DNA of 14,045 nt from UBA6770 sp965661115 (lineage in GTDB: Bacteria > Bacteroidota > Bacteroidia > Flavobacteriales_G > Salibacteraceae): positions 1 through 14,045 of the forward strand of contig CBFICO010000063.1 of the NCBI GenBank assembly GCA_965661115.1. The letters are read 5' to 3'. Below the pieces are notes generated by a model. It saw only the letters and a list, made by a program, of their open reading frames with translations. It was not told the DNA's origin and made no database searches. Shown piece after piece: positions 7,470-14,045 of the stretch. Positions within the stretch are counted from its first letter, which is position 1. Every line of letters begins with the position of its first letter. Position numbers and translations under genes: made by a program.

Positions 7470-8903
7470 CTAAAACTCTGCGTTTTTAGGAGTACGTGGA
7501 AAAGGAATCACATCTCTTACGTTAGTCATACCAGTAATGAAAAGTACCAAACGTTCGAATCCTAAGCCGAATCCTGCATGCTTACAAGTACCAAATTTTC
7601 TGGTATCTAAATACCACCACATTTCTTCTTCAGGAACGTTGAACTCTGCCATTTTTGCTTGTAGCTTATCTAAACGCTCTTCTCTTTGAGATCCTCCCAC
7701 TATTTCACCAATACCTGGGAAAAGGATATCCATAGCGGCAACGGTTTTTTCGTCTTCATTTAAACGCATGTAAAACGCCTTGATTTTAGCAGGGTAATCG
7801 TATAAGATTACAGGTTTGCCAAAATGTTTTTCTACCAAATAGCGTTCGTGTTCCGATTGTAAATCCGCTCCCCATTCATCAATTAAGTAGTCGAACTTTT
7901 TCTTTTTGTTTGGTTTACTGTTTCTCAGAATATTAAACGCATCGGTATAAGAAACACGCTCAAAATCTTGGTCGGCCACCATTTTAAGTTTTTCGCGAAG
8001 TGGATATGGTTGTCGTAACTCAGCCTTCATATTTTTTTCTTCGTCTAAAATTCTATTTTCCAAGAATTCTAAATCGTCGGCGCAATTATCCATTACGTAT
8101 TTGATAACGTATTTCAGAAAATCTTCAGCCAAGTCCATGTTGTCGAACAAGTCGTTGAAGGCAACCTCAGGTTCAATCATCCAAAACTCTGCTAAGTGAC
8201 GAGATGTGTTGGAGTTTTCGGCTCTAAAGGTTGGGCCAAATGTGTACACCTTTGAAAGTGCCAACGCTGCTAGTTCAGCCTCCAATTGACCCGACACGGT
8301 AAGATTAGTTTCTTTTCCGAAAAAGTCTTCCTTAAAATTTACAGCTCCATCTTCGGTAAGAGGCGGATTTTTGGCGTCTAATCCGGTTACACGAAACATT
8401 TCACCTGCACCTTCGGCATCAGAACCTGTAATTATTGGCGAATGAATATAATAGTATCCGTTATCGTTAAAATACTTGTGAATTGCATAGGCAACCGCAT
8501 GTCTGATTCTGAAAACCGCACTAAACGTATTGGTTCTAAAACGTAAGTGCGCATTTTCTCTTAAAAACTCAAGGCTGTGTTTTTTTGGTTGAATTGGGAA
8601 CTCATCTGGGTTTGAATCCCCTAAAATCTCCATTTCTGAAACAATCATTTCTAACGACTGACCTCTACCTTGAGACTCAACAATTTCGCCAGAAAGACTT
8701 AAGCAAGCACCCGTTGTAATTCTTTTGATTTCAGCATCTGAGAATTTTTCGAAATCGATAACGCATTGCAAATTTTTAATGGTTGACCCATCGTTTAAGG
8801 CAATAAATCGATTGCTTCTAAATGTTCTTACCCAGCCTTTAACAGTAGTCTTAAACCCTACCTTTTCGTCTGCAATTAGTGTAGAAATAGAAACTTGACT
8901 CAT
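7470..8903 (-). CDS. asnS: Asparaginyl-tRNA synthetase
   Basis: AsnRS charges tRNA-Asn with asparagine in the cytoplasm for translation. It has 477 residues, close to the usual 466 or so. The N-terminal OB-fold that binds the anticodon spans about 15-100 (VKGWVRTFRSNRFIALNDGS). The class II catalytic core shows motif 1 around 128-160 (AVAYAIHKYFNDNGYYYIHSP), motif 2 at about 222-246 (FGPTFRAENSNTSRHLAEFW, then MIEPE) and motif 3 near the end (GFGLGFERLVLFI, from 444). The end VRDVIPFPRTPKNAEF is typical of AsnRS rather than AspRS. An insertion-like stretch with KPNKKKKFDYLIDEWGADLQ is normal for this family. The ATG at 8901-8903 gives an N-terminus that fits the OB fold. It is transcribed divergently from the efflux operon. 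Confidence 0.97.
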   Translation of the reverse strand: MSQVSISTLIADEKVGFKTTVKGWVRTFRSNRFIALNDGSTIKNLQCVIDFEKFSDAEIKRITTGACLSLSGEIVESQGRGQSLEMIVSEMEILGDSNPDEFPIQPKKHSLEFLRENAHLRFRTNTFSAVFRIRHAVAYAIHKYFNDNGYYYIHSPIITGSDAEGAGEMFRVTGLDAKNPPLTEDGAVNFKEDFFGKETNLTVSGQLEAELAALALSKVYTFGPTFRAENSNTSRHLAEFWMIEPEVAFNDLFDNMDLAEDFLKYVIKYVMDNCADDLEFLENRILDEEKNMKAELRQPYPLREKLKMVADQDFERVSYTDAFNILRNSKPNKKKKFDYLIDEWGADLQSEHERYLVEKHFGKPVILYDYPAKIKAFYMRLNEDEKTVAAMDILFPGIGEIVGGSQREERLDKLQAKMAEFNVPEEEMWWYLDTRKFGTCKHAGFGLGFERLVLFITGMTNVRDVIPFPRTPKNAEF

Positions 8904-8937
8904 AGTATTTTGTGTTTCAACAGATTTTAACAGCCGG

Positions 8938-8945
8938 CAAAAATA
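8938..8945 (-). promoter_or_regulatory. Bacteroidota-type -7 box for asnS
   Basis: On the minus strand this reads TATTTTTG, an exact fit to TAnnTTTG, the -7 element of Bacteroidota housekeeping promoters. It lies 34 bases before the asnS ATG, so the leader would be about 30 bases. No clear TTG -33 element is seen at the expected distance. That stretch instead holds the perfect 14-base palindrome CCCTATTTATAGGG (8958-8971). Confidence 0.55.
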
Positions 8946-9002
8946 ATCCTTTGAACTCCCTATTTATAGGGTTTTCAGAAATAAAAACAAGCTTTATTTA
9001 AT

Positions 9003-9048
9003 GGAAACTACGGAAACATAGGAAACTTTTTATACAAAAAACGTTTCC
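9003..9048. promoter_or_regulatory. Candidate TetR operator array upstream of the efflux operon
   Basis: GGAAAC occurs three times at exact 9-base spacing (9003, 9012 and 9021), and its reverse complement GTTTCC is at 9043-9048. The third copy and the inverted copy bound a 28-base imperfect palindrome (9021-9048). Its arms are GGAAAC-T-TTTT and, reversed, GGAAAC-G-TTTT, with 11 of 14 half-site positions complementary. This size and symmetry suit a TetR-family dimer or pair of dimers. It overlaps the likely -33 region of the tetR promoter, so binding should block transcription. Autorepression by the adjacent regulator is inferred. Confidence 0.6.
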
Positions 9049-9065
9049 CTAGTATTTTTTGCATA

Positions 9066-9073
9066 TACTTTTG
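9066..9073 (+). promoter_or_regulatory. Bacteroidota-type -7 box for the tetR-efflux operon
   Basis: TACTTTTG is an exact match to TAnnTTTG. It lies only 4 bases before the GTG codon at 9078 and 13 before the ATG at 9087. Transcription would then start at or very near the initiation codon, giving a leaderless or nearly leaderless mRNA. No TTG is found at the usual -33 distance, where the GTTTCC operator half-site lies instead. Confidence 0.5.
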
Positions 9074-9077
9074 CGCC

Positions 9078-9698
9078 GTGAAAAAAATGGACGATAAATT
9101 TCAAGAGATTTTGATGGGTTCGCTGAACGTATTTATGAAATACGGAATACGAAGTGTAACTATGGATGACCTCGCCCGTCACTTAGTTGTTTCTAAGAAA
9201 ACAATCTATAAATACGTTAGTGATAAAAAAGAACTTGTTCTAAAGGGAATGGAATATCACCATGAGTTAGAGGTTTGTGCAATTGAAGCATGTCTAAAGC
9301 AAAATAGCAATGCTATTGATGAAATGTTTGAGATCTCTAAGGTGATTGTTGATCAGCTTAAAAACGTGCACCCTTCTGTAATGTTTGATTTGCAGAAGTA
9401 TTATCCAGAAGCAATGAAAAGCTTTCAGGAATATAAAATGACGGTGGTAAAAGACTGGGTTTCTTCAAATATGAAGCGAGGAATTGAACAAGGTCTGTAT
9501 CGCGATGATTTAAATATTCCAATTCTAACCGCAGTTTATTTAGCAAGAATGGATGATTTCTTCAATAGAGAATTGTTCCCAGAGGATATTCCATTTGCGG
9601 AGATTTATATGGAAACTTTCCGCTATCACATTCGCGGTTTAGCCTCAGAAAAAGGCATAACCTACCTTCAAGAAAAAGTAAAAAAACACTCAAACTAG
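9078..9698 (+). CDS. TetR/AcrR-family transcriptional repressor of the efflux operon
   Basis: This one-component repressor would release DNA on binding a small hydrophobic ligand. The 206-residue length is typical. The N-terminal DNA-binding domain spans about 5-52. Its helix-turn-helix TMDDLARHLVVSKKTIYKYV (28-47) is followed by DKKELVLKGM, as in classic TetR proteins. The all-helical remainder (60-206) is the variable ligand and dimer domain, and its ligand cannot be read from sequence. Two starts are possible: GTG at 9078, or ATG at 9087 three codons later. The nearby -7 box makes ATG 9087 slightly more comfortable. The gene precedes the channel gene by 9 bases, so it is the first gene of the efflux operon and probably autoregulated through the GGAAAC palindrome just upstream. 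Confidence 0.92.
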   Translation: MKKMDDKFQEILMGSLNVFMKYGIRSVTMDDLARHLVVSKKTIYKYVSDKKELVLKGMEYHHELEVCAIEACLKQNSNAIDEMFEISKVIVDQLKNVHPSVMFDLQKYYPEAMKSFQEYKMTVVKDWVSSNMKRGIEQGLYRDDLNIPILTAVYLARMDDFFNRELFPEDIPFAEIYMETFRYHIRGLASEKGITYLQEKVKKHSN

Positions 9699-9707
9699 AT
9701 AAATCAG

Positions 9708-11060
9708 ATGAAAACACCCCTATTGGTAATTCTTTTCAGTCTATCGGCGCTTTTAATAAAAGCACAGGCAGAAGAGAACAAAACGGCGTTCAGTCTTAAA
9801 GAGGCCAAGGAGTATGCATTAGAAAATTCATACTTCTCAAAGAGCGCCATGATGGACGTACAAAAAGCGGAGCAGCGCGTTAAGGAAATAACAGGAATGG
9901 GTTTGCCACAGATAAACGCAAGTGCATCTTACAACTACTTTCTAGAAATTCCAGTTCAGTTGGCTCCTGCAAGTTCTTTTAACCCAATGGCTCCTGATGA
10001 TGAGTTTTTGGAGTTCCAATTTGGTTTGCCAAGTAACATGAAAGCCGGTGTAACGGTTAGTCAGCTGTTATTTGACGGTTCCTACATTGTTGGGTTAAGG
10101 GCTTCAAAAACCTACAAAGAATTGGTTAATGCTCAAAAGGAAAAAACAGAGGCTGAGATTGCACGTGATGTTACCAAAGCCTACGGAATGGTGCTAGCTT
10201 CTGAAGAAAACCTAAAGCTTATTGAAGAAAATGAAAAGCAATTACAAAAGCTTGTAGATGAGTCAAATGCTTTGTTTGATGCTGGTTTCATGGAAGAAAA
10301 AGATGTGGATCAGTTGAGATTATTGCTTTTGAATACCAAAAACATGCGCAATCAAATGGTTAATCAGCAAAAAGTAGCTGAAGATATGCTCAAGTTTACC
10401 ATGGGTATTGAAATCAAAAACAACATCACTTTAACTGATAAATTGGATGACATCAAGAATCCGTTTGCTGATAAAGCGTCAAACTTAAATGCAAAATTCA
10501 ATATTGAAAACCACGTAGATTATAAAAGTGCGGCAGTTAATCTAAGAGCTCAAGAATTAAGTCTAGACAAAGAACAAGTCGGAAATTATCCTCAACTGTA
10601 TGGAAGCTTTGTATACGAAGGGAACTCTTTTGGAAATGATTTTAACCATTTTTCTAGCGATGGAAAATGGTTCCCAACTGCAATAGTTGGAGTTCAATTA
10701 AACGTTCCAATTTTTGCTGGAGGCATGCGTCACAATAAAATCCAACAAGCAAAAGTTGGAGTTGAGCAAGCAAACCTTTTAATGAGTCAAACAGAGCAAG
10801 GATTGTTCTTGGATTTGGCAAATAAAAAGAGCGCTTATGAGTCTTCAGTAAACTCACTTGAGAACTCAAGCGAAAACCTAAAACTGGCCAAAAAAATAAA
10901 AGACCAAACTCAAATAAAGTACAAAGAAGGTATGTCTAGCAGCGTTGAGTTAACACAAACGGAAAACCAGTACTTACAATCGCAAATGAATTACATAATG
11001 TCAGTAATTGAAGTTATTCAGGCTAAAGCTGATCTTGATTACGCAACAGGAAAAAAATAA
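9708..11060 (+). CDS. TolC-like outer membrane efflux channel
   Basis: This is the outer-membrane component of a tripartite pump, forming a trimeric barrel plus periplasmic alpha-helical tunnel. It has 450 residues, normal for the outer-membrane efflux protein family. A signal peptide is clear (MKTPLLVILFSLSALLIKAQ, cleavage near residue 19-21). Two internally related helix-strand-helix halves follow: the first contains LKEAKEYALENS and GLPQINASASYNYF, then the strand MKAGVTVSQLLFDGSYIVGL; the second contains FNIENHVDYKSAA and NYPQLYGSFVYEG, then VGVQLNVPIFAGGMRHNKI. Long coiled-coil helices lie around 130-225 and 330-445, and the end (QNQYLQ-type region, then AKADLDYATGKK) is typical. It starts 9 bases after tetR and is followed 30 bases later by the adaptor gene. 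Confidence 0.94.
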   Translation: MKTPLLVILFSLSALLIKAQAEENKTAFSLKEAKEYALENSYFSKSAMMDVQKAEQRVKEITGMGLPQINASASYNYFLEIPVQLAPASSFNPMAPDDEFLEFQFGLPSNMKAGVTVSQLLFDGSYIVGLRASKTYKELVNAQKEKTEAEIARDVTKAYGMVLASEENLKLIEENEKQLQKLVDESNALFDAGFMEEKDVDQLRLLLLNTKNMRNQMVNQQKVAEDMLKFTMGIEIKNNITLTDKLDDIKNPFADKASNLNAKFNIENHVDYKSAAVNLRAQELSLDKEQVGNYPQLYGSFVYEGNSFGNDFNHFSSDGKWFPTAIVGVQLNVPIFAGGMRHNKIQQAKVGVEQANLLMSQTEQGLFLDLANKKSAYESSVNSLENSSENLKLAKKIKDQTQIKYKEGMSSSVELTQTENQYLQSQMNYIMSVIEVIQAKADLDYATGKK

Positions 11061-11090
11061 ACAATACACCCAAATTCAAATATTAATAAG

Positions 11091-12224
11091 ATGAAACAGA
11101 TTTCAATAATCCTAATAGCTAGCTTGTTTGCAGTTTCTTGCGCACCAGAAGCACCAACTGATGAGTTGGGTAAACTCAAAAAAGAAAAGGATTCTTTAAA
11201 AGAGGAAAAATCTTCTATCAGTGAGCGTTTGGCAGAAATAGAAGCAGAAATTGCATTGCTAGACACTACCAAATCATTGGCATTGGTAACTACCGCTAAG
11301 CCAGAGGTAAAGTCCTTTAACCACTATTTTCAGGTATATGGTTCACTAGCTTCCGATCAAAATGCACAGATTTATCCAGAGTTAGGGGGTAAAATTGTGA
11401 GCATTTGGGTTAAAGAAGGAACTAGAATAAACAAAGGACAAACTATTGCTACGTTGGATGTTCAAGCCATGCGCGAGCAAGAATCTGAGCTAAAAACCAG
11501 ATTAGAATTAGCAGAGACTACATACAAAAAGCAAAAGAAACTTTGGGATCAAAAGATAGGCTCTGAGATTCAGTTCTTACAGGCTAAAAACAATTACGAA
11601 GCATTGCAAAATAGTCTAGCTGCTTTACAAGCAAACATTGCAAAAGGAACTATTACAGCGCCATTTGCAGGAGTCGTTGACGAAATTTTCCCAAAAGAAG
11701 GAGAGATGGCTATGCCGGGAATGCCTATTGCTCGCTTAATGGATTTAAGCAAAATGTACATTGAGGCAGATATTTCAGAGAACTACATTGGTAAAATAAA
11801 AGAAGGCGATAACGTGGTGGTTTCTTTCCCTTCATTGGGTATTGAAAAACACACCAAAATTGAGCGTTTGGGCAACTACATCAACCCAAATAACAGAACT
11901 TTTAAGATTAGAGTTGATGTAGAAAACAGCGATAATGTTCTAAAGCCAAATATGGTGGCATTGGTAAACATAAACGATTTTAAACAAGATACAGCTGTGG
12001 TGGTTGCTTCTTCTTTAATAATGGAAGGCGCGGCAAACAAGCGCTATGTTTTTGTGGTTAAAAGCAACGATGGAGTTACCAAAGCAGTTAAGCAGCCGGT
12101 AGAGGTTAAAATGAGCTACGAAGGAAACTCTTTAGTAAGTTCTGGATTGCGCGGAAATGAGGCAATTGTGGACAAAGGAGCAAGAAGCATTAGAGACGGT
12201 GAGCTAGTTGAGGTTCAGCAGTAA
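11091..12224 (+). CDS. RND efflux periplasmic adaptor lipoprotein (HlyD/AcrA family)
   Basis: This membrane-fusion protein bridges the RND pump and the outer-membrane channel. It has 377 residues. The signal ends in AVSC with acylated Cys17, so it is anchored in a membrane facing the periplasm. The family domains are the first lipoyl half (IYPELGGKIVSIWVKEGTRINKGQTIATLD), a coiled-coil hairpin (about 125-184, LKTRLELAETTYKKQKKLWD, then IGSEIQFLQAKNNYEALQ), the second lipoyl half (GTITAPFAGVVDEIFPKEGE), a beta-barrel (MYIEADISENYIGKIKEGD) and a membrane-proximal C-terminal domain. Extra feature: residues 25-58 just after the lipid anchor form a separate charged coiled coil (DELGKLKKEKDSLKEEKSSI, continuing to LLD), absent from E. 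coli AcrA. It may be a spacer or oligomerisation element. Gaps to both neighbours are 30 bases. Confidence 0.94.
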   Translation: MKQISIILIASLFAVSCAPEAPTDELGKLKKEKDSLKEEKSSISERLAEIEAEIALLDTTKSLALVTTAKPEVKSFNHYFQVYGSLASDQNAQIYPELGGKIVSIWVKEGTRINKGQTIATLDVQAMREQESELKTRLELAETTYKKQKKLWDQKIGSEIQFLQAKNNYEALQNSLAALQANIAKGTITAPFAGVVDEIFPKEGEMAMPGMPIARLMDLSKMYIEADISENYIGKIKEGDNVVVSFPSLGIEKHTKIERLGNYINPNNRTFKIRVDVENSDNVLKPNMVALVNINDFKQDTAVVVASSLIMEGAANKRYVFVVKSNDGVTKAVKQPVEVKMSYEGNSLVSSGLRGNEAIVDKGARSIRDGELVEVQQ

Positions 12225-12254
12225 TTATTGACTCATTAGGTAACAAAAAGAAAA

Positions 12255-14045
12255 ATGGGAACAGATAAAATAAAAGGGCTGCTGAAAGAATTTGGACTTT
12301 CATCAGCGTCTATAAAAAACAGAATGACGGTATATGTTATTACCGGAATCATTCTAATTGCTGGGGTAAGCTCTTATATGAGTATGCCCCGCGAGAGCTT
12401 TCCAGAGGTGGTAATTCCGCAGATTTATGTGGGTACACCTTACCCTGGAAACTCAGCGGCGGATATTGAGAAATTGATTACACGTCCGTTAGAGAAAGAA
12501 ATCAAATCTATATCTGGTATCGATAAAATGACCTCTACTTCGGTGCAGGGATACTCTACTATTTTCATTGAATTTGATTTTAGTGTATCACCAGAAGAGG
12601 CACTTAGAAAGGTAAAAGACAAAGTGGATATTGCCAAGGGAGATCCAGATTTCCCTAACGATTTACCTGCAGATCCGAACATTTTTGAGATGAACCTTTC
12701 CGAAATGATGCCGATTTTGAACATTAACTTATCGGGAGATTATTCGGTTGATCAGTTAAAAGATTACGCAGAGTATTTGGAAGACAAGATTGAGATGCTT
12801 CCAGAAATTACTGAGGTTGATGTGCGTGGTGTTACCGAAAAAGAAATGAAGGTAAACGTTGATTTGGCCAAAATGGAAGCTATGCAAATTAGCTTTAACG
12901 ACATTGCTGGAGCAATTCAACAAGAAAATATCACCATTTCGGGCGGTGATATTTTAAACGACGACTTAAGAAGGACGGTGCGTGTGGTTGGCGATTTTAA
13001 AAGCGCCGCTGAGTTAGAGGACGTAACTGTTAAGCAAGAGAAATTCAACATTGTGTACTTGCGAGATATTGCCGAGGTGGTTTTTGAAGAAGCCGAGAAA
13101 ACCAGTTACGCTCGAGAGTATCAGCAGCCGGTGGTTATGGTTGATGTTAAAAAACGCGCAGGTGAAAACTTGATTAATGCCTCTGAGGGCATCACAAAAA
13201 TCATTGATAAAGCTAAAGCAGAGGTAATTCCAGACGACGTTACTATCACCATAACTAATGACCAGAGTGATGTAACCCGCAGAATGGTTTCTGAACTAGA
13301 AAACAGCATCATATTTGGTATGTTGCTGGTAATTCTGGTATTGCTATTCTTCTTGGGTATCAGAAACGCACTGTTTGTTGGGGTAGCAATTCCGCTTTCC
13401 ATGTTCTTGTCCATGTTTATTTTGGGTGCCATTGGTGTTACTTTAAACATGATGGTGTTGTTCTCGCTCATCCTTGCCTTAGGTATGTTGGTGGATAACG
13501 GAATTGTGGTAGTCGAGAATATTTATCGACTAATGGATAAAGAAGGTATGAACGCAATTGATGCCGCAAAATATGGAGTAGGCGAAGTGGCTTGGCCAAT
13601 TATTGCTTCTACCGCTACCACCCTTGCAGCATTTTTACCGTTAGCAGTTTGGCCTGGCATGATGGGCGAATTTATGTTCTGGCTACCCATCACTTTAATT
13701 ACCGTTTTAGGTTCATCATTATTTGTAGCGTTGGTAATAAACCCGGTGTTGACATCTGTGTTGATGAAAGTTGAGGAGAAAAGATCTAACCCAAGAAAAT
13801 TAGCAATGATTGGTTCTGTGTTGATTGTTTTGGGTTTGTTAATGCGATTGAATGGAGCATTGACTTTATTACAAGGTCTGCTTGCAATTCCTGCAGGAAT
13901 AGTATTGGCTATTATTTTTAGAAAAGGTGGTAGGTGGAAGAATTTTTTATTGATCTCTTTTGGTGGAATAATGCTAGCAATATTCTCAGTATGGAATCCA
14001 ACAACTTTTGGTAGTCTTTTAATAATTGGTGGAGTCATTGGTTTC
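12255..14045 (+). CDS. RND-family efflux pump, inner membrane subunit (3' end beyond window)
   Basis: This proton-driven pump exports drugs or other amphiphiles through the adaptor and channel encoded just upstream. 597 codons are visible; the family usually exceeds 1000. TM1 is at about 24-43, followed by MPRESFPEVVIPQIYVGTPY, typical of the N-terminus. The first periplasmic porter loop spans about 45-345. TM2-TM6 span about 350-505, with TM4 containing LILALGMLVDNGIVVVENIY. D414 matches the first of AcrB's paired proton-relay aspartates (D407), while the second (D408) is Asn415 here, a variant common in RND relatives. After TM6 (ALVINPVLTSVLMK) there are about four extra hydrophobic stretches (515-531, 534-555, 563-580, 585 onward) where AcrB has a short cytoplasmic linker. 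The ATG at 12255 is the natural start. The substrate cannot be predicted. Confidence 0.95.
   Translation, partial: MGTDKIKGLLKEFGLSSASIKNRMTVYVITGIILIAGVSSYMSMPRESFPEVVIPQIYVGTPYPGNSAADIEKLITRPLEKEIKSISGIDKMTSTSVQGYSTIFIEFDFSVSPEEALRKVKDKVDIAKGDPDFPNDLPADPNIFEMNLSEMMPILNINLSGDYSVDQLKDYAEYLEDKIEMLPEITEVDVRGVTEKEMKVNVDLAKMEAMQISFNDIAGAIQQENITISGGDILNDDLRRTVRVVGDFKSAAELEDVTVKQEKFNIVYLRDIAEVVFEEAEKTSYAREYQQPVVMVDVKKRAGENLINASEGITKIIDKAKAEVIPDDVTITITNDQSDVTRRMVSELENSIIFGMLLVILVLLFFLGIRNALFVGVAIPLSMFLSMFILGAIGVTLNMMVLFSLILALGMLVDNGIVVVENIYRLMDKEGMNAIDAAKYGVGEVAWPIIASTATTLAAFLPLAVWPGMMGEFMFWLPITLITVLGSSLFVALVINPVLTSVLMKVEEKRSNPRKLAMIGSVLIVLGLLMRLNGALTLLQGLLAIPAGIVLAIIFRKGGRWKNFLLISFGGIMLAIFSVWNPTTFGSLLIIGGVIGF

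Noticed and set aside
12440..14038. Several minus-strand open frames opposite the RND pump
   Set aside because: They mirror the highly conserved pump coding sequence, and their translations look like antisense low-complexity sequence.

Overview
The window looks like a chromosomal segment of a Bacteroidota bacterium, probably near the flavobacterial lineage. The evidence is AT-rich DNA, TAnnTTTG-type promoter boxes (the Bacteroidota -7 element) upstream of two genes, lipobox cysteines at residue 17 of two exported proteins, the protein styles, and an intergenic palindromic repeat of a kind I recall from Bacteroidota genomes. I ran no database search.

Left part, minus strand. uvrC (excision nuclease subunit C) has a GTG start at 1711 and runs off the left edge. 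Directly upstream of it, 1738 to about 2788 is a broken REC-HisKA-HATPase two-component hybrid gene. It has lost its 5' end and carries one apparent single-base frameshift and one in-frame TAG. It abuts a short plus-strand remnant (about 2786-2888) of a second signalling-type gene. The simplest reading is one deletion that removed the promoters and 5' ends of two divergent genes.

Middle, minus strand. From upstream to downstream the genes are asnS, a lipoprotein prolyl oligopeptidase (S9A), rpoN (sigma-54), and a small multi-pass membrane protein with degenerate PAP2-type motifs whose ATG overlaps the rpoN stop. A strong intrinsic terminator separates the peptidase from rpoN. Its loop holds a near-consensus sigma-54 promoter-like sequence pointing at rpoN. 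A compound palindromic repeat lies between the terminator and the peptidase stop.

Right part, plus strand. Diverging from asnS is a four-gene operon: a TetR-type repressor, a TolC-like outer-membrane channel, a lipoprotein membrane-fusion protein with an extra N-terminal coiled coil, and an RND inner-membrane pump running off the right edge. These would form a complete tripartite efflux system with its own regulator. The region before tetR has three GGAAAC direct repeats at exact 9-bp spacing, the last of which is half of a 28-bp imperfect palindrome, a good candidate operator. The pump has several extra hydrophobic segments after TM6.

I saw no tRNA, rRNA, CRISPR array, transposase or phage gene. 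No wholly new multi-gene system is evident. The most informative features are the decayed two-component locus, the efflux operator, the sigma-54-like site ahead of rpoN, and the pump's extra membrane segments.
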